Origin: a bacterium
GTDB lineage: Bacteria > Desulfobacterota > Binatia > HRBIN30 > CADEER01
DNA length: 64,000 nt
NCBI GenBank assembly: GCA_030430165.1
Contig: JAUIGL010000002.1
Coordinates: 124,001 to 188,000 of the forward strand
Direction: 5' to 3'
The position numbers were made by a program, and so were the translations under genes. The notes below the pieces were generated by a model. It was not told where the DNA came from. It searched no databases and saw nothing but the letters and a program-made list of their open reading frames with translations. Shown one piece after another: positions 34,837 through 43,173 of the stretch; positions within the stretch are counted from its first letter, which is position 1, and each line of letters starts with the position of its first letter.

Positions 34837-35988
34837 CTAGTCGCGGGCGAGCTTGACTGGGCCGTTCAGTCGCATGTGCTCGATTGCGTCGTCGACGTGG
34901 GCGCGTTCGCGGCGCAGGAAGTCTTCGACGGCGTCGGCAAAGCCGGGGTGGGCGACGTAGTGCATGCTGTGGGTGGCGACTCCTTCGAAGCCGCGCAGGT
35001 ACTTGAAGTCGCCGCCGGCGCCCGGCTCGAAGCGCGAGCAGCCGTGGGCGATCGCGTGCTCGATGCCGCGGTAGTAGCAGACCTCGAAGTGCAGGTTGCG
35101 AATGTCGCGGAAGCAGCCCCAATAGCGTCCGTAGAGCACGCCGGCCTTGCGGACGTTGATCGCGCCGGCGACGATCTCACCGTCGAGGCGGGCGACGACG
35201 AAGCACAGGTTGCGCTGCCAGTCGCCGCGCAGCCGCTCGAACAGGTCGCGGTTGAGGTACTGTCGCCCCCAGTACAGCTTGTCGATGGTCGACAGGTAGA
35301 TCTCGTACATCGGACCGAACAGCTCCGGGTGAATGTCTGCCCCTTCGACGATCTCGATCTCGACTCCGCTGCTCGCCAGGTCGCGGCGCTCGCGGCGGAT
35401 CTGGTTGCGTCGCTTGCTCTTGAGGCTGGCCAGGTAGTCCTCGAAGCGGGAGTAGCCGCGGTTGAGCCAGTGGTACTGAACGCCCTGGCGGTGCAGGTAG
35501 CCGTGTTGCGCCAGGACCTCGACTTCATCGGCTTCGCAGAAATTGACGTGGACCGAAGAGATCTCGTTGGCCTCGCAGATCTCCTTGAGCGCCTGCCCGA
35601 CCACCTGAATCAGCTCGGCGCGGTCGACCGAGGGATGCGTCAGGATTCTGCGCCCATTGGCAGGGGTGAAAGGGATTCCGACCAGCAGCTTGGGGTAGTA
35701 GCGAATGCCGGCGCGCTCGGCGGCGTCGGCCCATCCGTGGTCGAAGACGAACTCGCCCTGGCTGTGTCCTTTGATGTAGGCGGGCGCGGCGGCGACGATG
35801 CTGCCTCGTCTTCGAACCACGAGGTGATGCGGCGCCCAGCCGGTTTCGCGAGTGACGCAGCCGGACTCCTCGAGCGCGCTGAGCCAGTCCCACTCGAGAA
35901 ACGGCGAGTGGTCGGTTCCCACCAGAGCATCCCAGTCCTCGCGCTCGACGTCCGCCAAGCGTCGCACCAGAGTGATTTCGTACTGCAC
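34837..35988 (-). CDS. FemAB/GNAT-like N-acyltransferase (DUF482 family)
   Basis: A 383-residue protein of the peptidogalycan biosynthesis/recognition (DUF482, FemAB-like) family. N-terminal WDALVGTDHSPFLEWDWLSA, APHHLVVRRRGSIVAAAPAY, GEFVFDHGWADAAERAGIRY and YYPKLLVGIPFTPANGRRIL are typical. The C-terminal GNAT-like half has KRRNQIRRERRDLASSGVEI, YLSTIDKLYWGRQYLN and SRFEPGAGGDFKYLRGFEGV. The GTG start at 35988 gives the family's usual length. Family members are not biochemically defined; acyl or aminoacyl transfer is inferred from the fold. The molybdo-enzyme gene lies 169 bases upstream on the same strand. Confidence 0.85.
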   Translation of the reverse strand: MQYEITLVRRLADVEREDWDALVGTDHSPFLEWDWLSALEESGCVTRETGWAPHHLVVRRRGSIVAAAPAYIKGHSQGEFVFDHGWADAAERAGIRYYPKLLVGIPFTPANGRRILTHPSVDRAELIQVVGQALKEICEANEISSVHVNFCEADEVEVLAQHGYLHRQGVQYHWLNRGYSRFEDYLASLKSKRRNQIRRERRDLASSGVEIEIVEGADIHPELFGPMYEIYLSTIDKLYWGRQYLNRDLFERLRGDWQRNLCFVVARLDGEIVAGAINVRKAGVLYGRYWGCFRDIRNLHFEVCYYRGIEHAIAHGCSRFEPGAGGDFKYLRGFEGVATHSMHYVAHPGFADAVEDFLRRERAHVDDAIEHMRLNGPVKLARD

Positions 35989-36157
35989 GTGTCGCACTCT
36001 AGCCGCCCGGCGGCGGTCGCGACAGGGCGGCCCTCCGTGAAGTCTCGGATCGAGACTTCCGCCCTGACGGCTATCGATCGACTCGAATCGGTGTCGCCAT
36101 CGGTATCGACGTTGTTTTCGATACCGACCGTGACCCCGACTGGTTGATCGATAGCCT

Positions 36158-38329
36158 TTACGCAGCGGGAAGCATGCGCACCGGTACGCCGTTGAGAATC
36201 GACTGGCCGACGACGCCCTCGACGTCCTGGTCGTCGGTCCAATCGTTGGCCGAGACTCCCGGTCGCGCGCCGGCGACACTCTGCCATGGCGCCGCCGCGG
36301 CGTGACCCCAACCGTGGGGTAGGCTGACGACGCCGGGCAGCATCTCGTCGGTCACGTGGACCTTGACGCTGCCGCGGTGCACCTTGCTCTCCAGCTCCAC
36401 GGTGGCTCCGTCTTCGATGCCGGCTTTGTCGGCGTCGTCGGGGTGGACGTAGAGCACGCAGCGCTCGCGCCCGCTGACCATCGAGGGCGCGTTGTGGATC
36501 CAGGAGTTGCAAGTGCGCAGCTCGCGGCGGCCGATGAGGAGGACCTCGTCGTCGGGCCGCGGCTTGGCGAGGTCGGCGAGCCAGCGGTCGAGATCCTCGA
36601 GAATCGGCTGCGCCGCCAGGTGGACCCTGTGGCCGCGGTGGCGGACCCGTTCGAGGCCGGGCCGCAGCGCGCCGAGATCGATGCCGTGCGGGGCCTGGCG
36701 CAGCTTGTCCATGTTGAGGCCAGTCCTCCACGGCAGAAAGCGGTCTCCGTGCGGTCCCAGACGGAGCAGGAGATCGGCGAGCTTGGTCGGGTGCCAGCGG
36801 TAGCCGACCTTTTCGAGCGCGCCGATAGCGGCGTCGAGCGGTCGCTCGCCGGTCGGGCCGCCGCCGAGGCGGCGGATCAAGTCGAGAAGGATCTCCCAGT
36901 CGCCGCGCTCGTCGGTGGCGCGCTCGACCACCGGCGGCGACCAGCGAGCGACGTTGCGCACCGAGAAGCCCGAGACCAACAAGTCGACGTGATCCTCGGA
37001 CATCGACCACGCCGACGGCAGGATGATGTCGGCGTGGCGGGTGGTTTCGTTGACGTAGAGGTCGATCGCGACCATGAAGTCGAGCTTCTCGAACGCCTCG
37101 GCGAGACGACGCCCGTTGGGAATCGAGAGCACCGGGTTGCCGGCGAAGGTCAGCATTGCTCGGATCTGCCCTTCGCCCTCGGTTTCGATCTCTTCGGCGA
37201 TGCAGGCCGAGGGCAGGTCGCCGAGCGTTTCGGGTAGCCCGCGCACCCGGCTCTTCCAGCGGCCGTGGCCGTCGCCGCCCGGAAGGCGGGTGATCAAGGT
37301 CGCGTCGAACGCTGGCGTAGTGAACATCCAGCCGCCCGGCCGCCCGAGCCTGCCGGCGGCGATGTTGAGCAGATCGGTGGCGTAGGTGGCCAGGGTGCCG
37401 AATCGGTTGTTGCAAGTGCCGACGCGCGAGTAGGCGACGCCGGTGCGGGCGTCGGCGAGCTCGAGGGCGAGGCGCTCGATGGTTTCCGGTGCGACACCGC
37501 ACTGCTCGGCGGCGGCGCGGACATCGAGCTTGCCCAGCCGATCGAGGACCTCGTCGGCCCCTTCGGTCCAGCCGTGCAGGAAGTCGTAGTCGACGCGGTC
37601 GTGGTCGACCAGCACGCGAACCATGGCGAGCAGCAGCGCCGCGTCGCCTCCCGGACGGATGGCGACGTGTTCGTCGGCCATGCGGGCGGTCTCGGTTCGC
37701 CTCGGGTCGACGACGACGACGCGTCCGCCCCGTTGCTGAATCGCGCGCAGGCGGCTGCGGATGTTCGGCGCCGTCAAGGCGCTGCCGTTGGACACCAGGG
37801 GGTTGGCGCCGATGCACAGGAAGTAGTCGGTGCGGTCGATGTCGGCGACCGGTGTCAGGAGGGACGAGCCGAATAGGTAGTACGACGTCGCGAAGCGCGG
37901 GCTGGTATCCTGCGAGCCGGCGCTGAAGGCGTTGCGCGTGCCCAGGGCCTCGAGCAGCGCCTTGCGGAGAATCAGCGCTCCGTGATTGTGGATGATCGGG
38001 TTGCCGTAGTAGATGCCGACCGCGTCGGCGCCGAAGCGCTGGCGGACGTCGATCAGACGTTCGGCGGCGATCTCCATCGCGTCATCCCACGAGATCGGCT
38101 CGAAGTCGCCCGAAGCCTTGCGCCGCATCGGTCGCCGCAGCCGGTCGGGGTCGTGGTGAATCTCGCGGATCGCCACCCCCTTGGGGCAGACGTAGCCCTG
38201 CGAGAAGACGTCATCGGGGTCGGGTCGGACCTCGACGATGTGGTTGTTCTCGACCTCGAAGGCGAGGCCGCAGGTCGCCTCGCAGAGGGAACAGGTTCGA
38301 AAGATCGTCTCGCGTGCCGTCGCTTCCAT
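36158..38329 (-). CDS. Molybdopterin oxidoreductase (formate dehydrogenase/DMSO reductase family)
   Basis: A 723-residue member of the complex-iron-sulfur molybdo-enzyme family. N-terminal C13-xx-C16-xxx-C20...C48 binds one 4Fe-4S cluster (TCSLCEATCGL, YVCPKG). Then GDFEPISWDDAMEIAAERL, YGNPIIHNHGA and IGANPLVSNGS, the C-terminal molydopterin dinucleotide domain (LLIGRRELRTCNSWIHN, VSLPHGWGH). No twin-arginine signal is present, so it should be cytoplasmic. No partner subunits are adjacent. It resembles soluble assimilatory or formate-dehydrogenase-like oxidoreductases annotated without substrate; the pterin-proximal segment reads GSQDTSPRF, not a Sec/Cys motif. Confidence 0.88.
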   Translation of the reverse strand: MEATARETIFRTCSLCEATCGLAFEVENNHIVEVRPDPDDVFSQGYVCPKGVAIREIHHDPDRLRRPMRRKASGDFEPISWDDAMEIAAERLIDVRQRFGADAVGIYYGNPIIHNHGALILRKALLEALGTRNAFSAGSQDTSPRFATSYYLFGSSLLTPVADIDRTDYFLCIGANPLVSNGSALTAPNIRSRLRAIQQRGGRVVVVDPRRTETARMADEHVAIRPGGDAALLLAMVRVLVDHDRVDYDFLHGWTEGADEVLDRLGKLDVRAAAEQCGVAPETIERLALELADARTGVAYSRVGTCNNRFGTLATYATDLLNIAAGRLGRPGGWMFTTPAFDATLITRLPGGDGHGRWKSRVRGLPETLGDLPSACIAEEIETEGEGQIRAMLTFAGNPVLSIPNGRRLAEAFEKLDFMVAIDLYVNETTRHADIILPSAWSMSEDHVDLLVSGFSVRNVARWSPPVVERATDERGDWEILLDLIRRLGGGPTGERPLDAAIGALEKVGYRWHPTKLADLLLRLGPHGDRFLPWRTGLNMDKLRQAPHGIDLGALRPGLERVRHRGHRVHLAAQPILEDLDRWLADLAKPRPDDEVLLIGRRELRTCNSWIHNAPSMVSGRERCVLYVHPDDADKAGIEDGATVELESKVHRGSVKVHVTDEMLPGVVSLPHGWGHAAAAPWQSVAGARPGVSANDWTDDQDVEGVVGQSILNGVPVRMLPAA

Positions 38330-38543
38330 TCGCCCACCTTTGCCGCAGTCGTAGTCGACTCGACGAGCCTAGCAGCCGCGGTTCGCCGACCGGAAGGGCC
38401 AGATCGGCGCGCAGCTTCGGGACCAGATCGGCTCCCGGTACCTGGCCTCCGCTGAAGGCCAAGCGTTTCGAGAGCATCGGTAGTCGTCCCAGGTGCGGAA
38501 CGACTCGAGCAGGCGCGGGCGATGGTCCTTTGCGGCCAGGCCT

Positions 38544-39023
38544 CTAGTCGGCGCTGGTGACGCGAATCACGGGGGCCTCCGCGATGCGCTCTTCGGGGAC
38601 GAAGCAGATCCTCATCCCCCAGCCGGAATAAGTGGCGAGCAGCTTGCCGAATTCGGCGAGCGGCAGCGCCTGGTCGTCGATGTACACCACGGCCTCGCGA
38701 TCGGGGCCGCTGTCGTCGAGGACGCAGCGCAGGACCGAGCCCCGCGGCGCCCACTGTCGCGCCTCCTCGACGTACTCGATCTGCCTCTCGCCGGCTGGAA
38801 TCTCGACCGAGACGAAGGTCTCGTCGACGGCGCGTTCTTCCTCGCGCAGCGTTTCGTTGAAGTACTCGAGGATTTGCTCGTCGGACATTCGACACGCATC
38901 GGAGCCGAGGGCGAGGTGGGTCTCGACGAAGCCCGGCTCGCGGAACCGGATCACGGCCTCGTCGCGGTGCCGGCTGATGGTCACTTCGCTGAGCGAAGCG
39001 GGATGTGGCTTGCGCAGACGCAT
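38544..39023 (-). CDS. Conserved hypothetical protein
   Basis: A 159-residue soluble protein without signal peptide. It has a beta-rich N-terminus (EVTISRHRDEAVIRFREPGF), an acidic helix (SDEQILEYFNETLREEERAV), and a C-terminal half with VLRCVLDDSGPDREAVVYID and AEFGKLLATYSGWGMRICFV. The ATG at 39023 has GGGAG nine bases upstream. No family is recognised. It lies between the molybdo-enzyme (same strand) and the GcvH-like gene (divergent). Confidence 0.72.
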   Translation of the reverse strand: MRLRKPHPASLSEVTISRHRDEAVIRFREPGFVETHLALGSDACRMSDEQILEYFNETLREEERAVDETFVSVEIPAGERQIEYVEEARQWAPRGSVLRCVLDDSGPDREAVVYIDDQALPLAEFGKLLATYSGWGMRICFVPEERIAEAPVIRVTSAD

Positions 39024-39254
39024 TTGAAAGAAACTCCCGGGTATTGCGCGTTTTCTCCGCGGTCGCCGCGCCGGTCTGGCTTCGCGGGACACTCTACGGG
39101 ATGGGGATGGCGCGCTTGGACGCTTTGTTGCGATCGATCCCGGGAGCTCGGCGACCTGCGCCGCGAAAGCGGATTCCATCCCCTTTGCCGGGCGCGGGGA
39201 TCGGCTCGCCGGGCGCCGCGAAACGAGCCGACCGACCCCCCGGAAATCCGGGGG

Positions 39255-39282
39255 TTGACACGGAAATCCCGGCCTTTGTAAG
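39255..39282 (+). promoter_or_regulatory. Putative sigma-70 promoter of the GcvH-like gene
   Basis: TTGACA (39255-39260, perfect -35) and TGTAAG (39277-39282, 4 of 6 -10 bases) with a 16-base spacer. Transcription would begin a few bases before the GTG at 39292, so the message may be leaderless; there is indeed no Shine-Dalgarno before that start. Confidence 0.5.
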
Positions 39283-39291
39283 TACCGCGCC

Positions 39292-39717
39292 GTGGCCCGA
39301 CGCAAGAAAAAGCCCACCGCCGAGGCGGCGGATTCCGGACCGGTTCTGCGATTCACGGAAGACCACTATTGGGTGCGCAGTGAAGATGGGTGCGCTCAGT
39401 TCGGAATTTCGGAGATCGGTCAGTTGGTCGCCGGCGAAATCGTGGCGATCGAGCTGCCCGACGTCGGCGACCGGGTCGAGCGCGGCGAACCTTGCGGCGA
39501 GCTCGAAACCGCTCGCACGGTGCAGGAGTTCAAGTCGCCTCTCACCGGAACCGTGATTGCGATCAACTCGGAGCTCGAGGAGCAGCCGAGTCTGGTCAAC
39601 GAGGACCCGTACTACGAGGGTTGGCTGGTCGAGCTCGAGCTGGATGACAACGATGAGCTCGACGACCTGATGTCGACCGACGAGTACGAGGAGATGGTCG
39701 CCGATCAAGAGGGCTGA
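39292..39717 (+). CDS. GcvH-like lipoyl-domain protein lacking the lipoyl lysine
   Basis: A 141-residue protein with a GcvH fold: RFTEDHYWVRSEDGCAQFGI, SEIGQLVAGEIVAIELPDVG and the hammerhead strand DRVERGEPCGELETARTVQE followed by FKSPLTGTVIAINSEL, plus VNEDPYYEGWLVELEL. In true GcvH the position after E-S/T-x is the lipoylated Lys (ESVKA); here it is Arg75 (codon CGC, 39514-39516). The protein therefore cannot carry lipoate in the usual way. No GcvT or GcvP gene is near. An N-terminal basic stretch (ARRKKKPT) and acidic C-terminus are added. Possibly a scaffold or moonlighting GcvH-like protein. The GTG start lacks a Shine-Dalgarno. Confidence 0.85.
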   Translation: MARRKKKPTAEAADSGPVLRFTEDHYWVRSEDGCAQFGISEIGQLVAGEIVAIELPDVGDRVERGEPCGELETARTVQEFKSPLTGTVIAINSELEEQPSLVNEDPYYEGWLVELELDDNDELDDLMSTDEYEEMVADQEG

Positions 39718-39722
39718 CCGAC

Positions 39723-40031
39723 CTACGGGTCGCGGGGATTGGTGCGGTAGACGATCTCGCCGGGCTTGATCCAACCGAGACGCTCGCGGGCCAATCGTTC
39801 GAGGTAGCGATCGTCGTTCTCGAGTCGCTCGAGGTGTTCGCGCAGGCGTTGATTCTCGGATGCCAGCGCGTAGGCCACCGCTTCTGCGTCGGCCTGCTGC
39901 TGCTGCAGTTGCAGCAGGTGGACCAGGCCGCGGCTGCCGAAGACGGCAAAGAACGCGCAGCCGCCGAGCGCAACCGCGGCGATGGTCGCGCCTGCTTTGA
40001 AATTGCGGGGAAGCGGCGGTAGATAGCGCAT
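39723..40031 (-). CDS. ftsB: FtsB/DivIC-type septum formation protein
   Basis: A 102-residue bitopic protein: short cytoplasmic N-terminus, one membrane helix (about residues 12-34, AGATIAAVALGGCAFFAVFG), then a coiled coil (LLQLQQQQADAEAVAYALAS, ENQRLREHLERLENDDRYLE) and the FtsB-type end ERLARERLGWIKPGEIVYRT. It belongs to the FtsB/DivIC family that bridges FtsL and FtsQ in the divisome. It is divergent from eno; the pair eno-ftsB is a common neighbourhood in proteobacteria-like genomes. Confidence 0.87.
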   Translation of the reverse strand: MRYLPPLPRNFKAGATIAAVALGGCAFFAVFGSRGLVHLLQLQQQQADAEAVAYALASENQRLREHLERLENDDRYLERLARERLGWIKPGEIVYRTNPRDP

Positions 40032-40067
40032 CGTAAGATTGCTTGGAACCAGCTGGGCAGAGGGTAA

Positions 40068-41396
<1,329 letters not shown>

Positions 41397-41412
41397 GTCG
41401 GTCGACCCCTAC

Positions 41413-41447
41413 GCCCGCAAACCCTTGTGGGACAAGGGTTTGCGGGC
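41413..41447 (+). terminator. Hairpin after eno
   Basis: Perfect 15-bp stem GCCCGCAAACCCTTG / CAAGGGTTTGCGGGC with a TGGGA loop, 16 bases past the eno stop. There is no T-run downstream (CCCCGCTC), so it is probably a Rho-assisted or mRNA-stabilising terminator. Confidence 0.7.
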
Positions 41448-41583
41448 CCCGCTCCCGGCGGCCGCGGGCGCTTGGCGGAGTTGCGTCCGGCGTCAGGACG
41501 AAGTCGCGCGGTGTCAAGAATTTTTTGTGAGATGCCGTCGCGCGTCGCGCGCGCTGGCTCTTGTGAACGGTTCTAAAACGCTC

Positions 41584-41592
41584 TGCTATAAT
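41584..41592 (+). promoter_or_regulatory. Extended -10 promoter (P1)
   Basis: TGCTATAAT, a perfect extended -10 element. The nearest -35 candidate (TTGTGA at 41561) is 20 bases away, so recognition would rest on the TG motif. It is upstream of P2 for the same H1-like gene. Confidence 0.55.
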
Positions 41593-41691
41593 CCCAGCCC
41601 GAGTCGCACGAGGCCCGTTTCGCGATCGGAAATCGGCTGGAAAACCTTGAAGATCCGCTTTAAAAAAACATTTCCAAAATACCATTATTCC

Positions 41692-41720
41692 TTGACCAAC
41701 CCCAAAGTGGACCCTATACT
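41692..41720 (+). promoter_or_regulatory. Strong sigma-70 promoter of the H1-like gene (P2)
   Basis: TTGACC (41692-41697) and TATACT (41715-41720) with the ideal 17-base spacer. Poly-A and poly-T tracts at 41660-41690 resemble an UP element. Predicted transcript start is about 41727, giving an 86-base leader. Confidence 0.8.
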
Positions 41721-41812
41721 TCGCCAAGTTCTGGTGGGGTGTGGCTGTTGAGAAGGGTGTCTGTGATGAGAGAGGTCACGAAGTCACAGAACGCTTCACC
41801 AAGGAGGCTGTA

Positions 41813-42019
41813 ATGGCAGTAGCGAGAAAAAAGACCGCGCGTAAGAAGACCACGAAGAAGCGCACGGCAAAGAAGACCACCCGCAAGACCGCGCGTAAGA
41901 AGACCGCCAAGAAGACGGCTTCGCGCGCCAAGAAGAAGGCTCCGGCCCGCAAGAAGGCGGCGCGCAAGAAGACTGCCGCTCGCAAGAAGACCCGTTCGGC
42001 TGCTTCGAAGAAGAAGTAA
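41813..42019 (+). CDS. Histone H1-like lysine-rich DNA-binding protein
   Basis: A 68-residue protein made almost wholly of Lys, Ala, Arg and Thr (ARKKTARKKTTKKRTAKKTT and similar repeats). This composition is that of bacterial H1-like, Hc1-like or AlgP-type nucleoid proteins that bind DNA without sequence specificity. It has a good ribosome site (AAGGAGG) and a strong promoter (41692) and terminator (42094), which fits a highly expressed, separately regulated gene. Translation from an upstream in-frame GTG (41741) would add 24 residues but lacks the ribosome site. Confidence 0.85.
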   Translation: MAVARKKTARKKTTKKRTAKKTTRKTARKKTAKKTASRAKKKAPARKKAARKKTAARKKTRSAASKKK

Positions 42020-42093
42020 GTCAACAACGCACTGAGGCCATTCACTCGGCCAGAGATTTCTCTCTCTCGCACAGACACGGGCCATCAGGCTCA

Positions 42094-42137
42094 CGAAGAG
42101 GCCCTCCGGATCGATCCGGAGGGCCTCTTCGCGTTTT
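42094..42137 (+). terminator. Rho-independent terminator
   Basis: A 38-base perfect palindrome, CGAAGAGGCCCTCCGGATC joined to its reverse complement, followed by CGTTTT. It lies 75 bases after the H1-like gene stop. The last T-run gives a plus-strand terminator; the palindrome could also work on the other strand. Confidence 0.88.
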
Positions 42138-42183
42138 GGGGGGTCATTGGGTTGCTTGAAGGTGGCTCTGCGGGCGCGCAACA

Positions 42184-42951
42184 ATGCGATCGATGGCGAA
42201 GACCCTGGGGCCGATGGTGGTCGAGACGAGCGACGCGGAGAGCGCCAAGTTCACCGCGCCTTTGGTTCTGGTGCACGGGCTCTGGGACGAGCCGCGTTCG
42301 TGGCGGCCGTTCACGTCGTTTCTCAGTCATCGCGGCTGGCGTTGCCTGTCGGTCGGCTGGACCCCGGCGACGCGCGAATCGCCGGCGAGTCGTGCCGGTG
42401 CGCTGCGCCAGGCGATCGCCGAGCTCGACGAGCAGCCGATCGTGATCGGGCACGATCTCGGCGGTTTGCTGGCGTTGCAGGTCGCGGACCTGGCGCGCGC
42501 CGTCGTCGCCCTGGCGCCTCTGGTCCCGGCCGGCGTTTCGGCTGGTCCGATGGCGGCGTTGTCGGGCGCAGGATCGTGGCTACAGCGCCTCAGTGGCGGC
42601 GACCGGGTGGCTGGACGCAGGCTGTCTGCGGTGTACCCGATTGCCGGAGCCAAGGAGCCGTCCGCTCTGCTCGAGGCGCTGGCGAGTGAAGCGGGCGCGC
42701 CGGCCGGCGCCTCGGACGCCCCGCGCCTGGTGATCTCTGGCGATGCCGACCCCCTGATCCCGCCGGCTGCCGCCAGCGCGCTTGCGGAGGCCCACGGTGC
42801 CGATTTCGAGGCCGTCCCCGGCGAGCACGCCCTGCACGTCGAGGAGGGCTGGGAGGCGCACGTCGGCCGCGTCCACCGCTGGCTGATCAAGAGCCAGGGA
42901 CAGGATCTGCTCGCCTTCTACGAGGAAGCGTGGGCGGATCGGGAAGAGTGA
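42184..42951 (+). CDS. Alpha/beta hydrolase with Asp nucleophile
   Basis: A 255-residue alpha/beta hydrolase: oxyanion strand PLVLVHGLWDEPRSWRPF, nucleophile elbow IVIGHDLGGLLALQVADL, acid LVISGDADPLIPPAAA and catalytic His in PGEHALHVEEGWE. The nucleophile position is Asp91 (codon GAT, 42454-42456) where most esterases have Ser; Asp is typical of haloalkane dehalogenases, epoxide hydrolases and fluoroacetate dehalogenases. The length and cap region are short and the substrate is not evident. Start could be ATG 42184 or 42193; no clear ribosome site. Confidence 0.78.
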   Translation: MRSMAKTLGPMVVETSDAESAKFTAPLVLVHGLWDEPRSWRPFTSFLSHRGWRCLSVGWTPATRESPASRAGALRQAIAELDEQPIVIGHDLGGLLALQVADLARAVVALAPLVPAGVSAGPMAALSGAGSWLQRLSGGDRVAGRRLSAVYPIAGAKEPSALLEALASEAGAPAGASDAPRLVISGDADPLIPPAAASALAEAHGADFEAVPGEHALHVEEGWEAHVGRVHRWLIKSQGQDLLAFYEEAWADREE

Positions 42952-42954
42952 TTG

Positions 42955-43017
42955 GGGATCTGGGAGCTGGGATCTGGGAGCTGGGATCTGGGATCTGGGA
43001 TCTGGGATCTGAGGGAG
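42955..43017. repeat. Tandem heptad repeat TGGGATC/TGGGAGC
   Basis: About eight tandem 7-base units of TGGGATC with TGGGAGC variants. A related imperfect array of CCTAG-type units is at 43109-43140 and a third (CGTACCCC units) at 51205-51238. Such short-period arrays resemble the heptad repeats reported from other bacteria. Confidence 0.7.
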
Positions 43018-43108
43018 GTCGGCTGGTATCGCAGTCCGGCGAAGGCAACAACGCCAAGACGCAGTTGACCGGGAGGCGATGAGCCCGTCGACGATGCCGG
43101 CCAACCGC

Positions 43109-43140
43109 CCCTAGATCCTAGCCCCTAGCTCCTAGATCCC
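43109..43140. repeat. Imperfect heptad-like CCTAG repeat
   Basis: Units of CCTAGAT, CCTAGCC, CCTAGCT, CCTAGAT, 7-base period, near the end of the patatin gene. Confidence 0.55.
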
Positions 43141-43173
43141 GCCGACGCCGCAGGCGGCGGCTCAGGCGTCGGC

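Larger units (their letters stand above)
41397..41812 (+). other. Long non-coding region carrying tandem promoters
   Basis: A stretch of 416 bases without a convincing gene. It holds the eno hairpin, an extended -10 promoter at 41584-41592, an A/T-rich run from about 41660 to 41690 resembling an UP element, and a strong sigma-70 promoter at 41692-41720, all pointing at the H1-like gene. A leader of about 85 bases then precedes the start codon. Confidence 0.65.

Noticed and set aside
38330-38543. Possible short gene between the molybdo-enzyme and the hypothetical gene
   Set aside because: Only low-complexity Arg/Ser-rich frames, no start context; nothing supported.
42955-43017. Possible CRISPR array
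   Set aside because: The period is only 7 bases and there are no spacers between repeats, so it is a simple tandem repeat.
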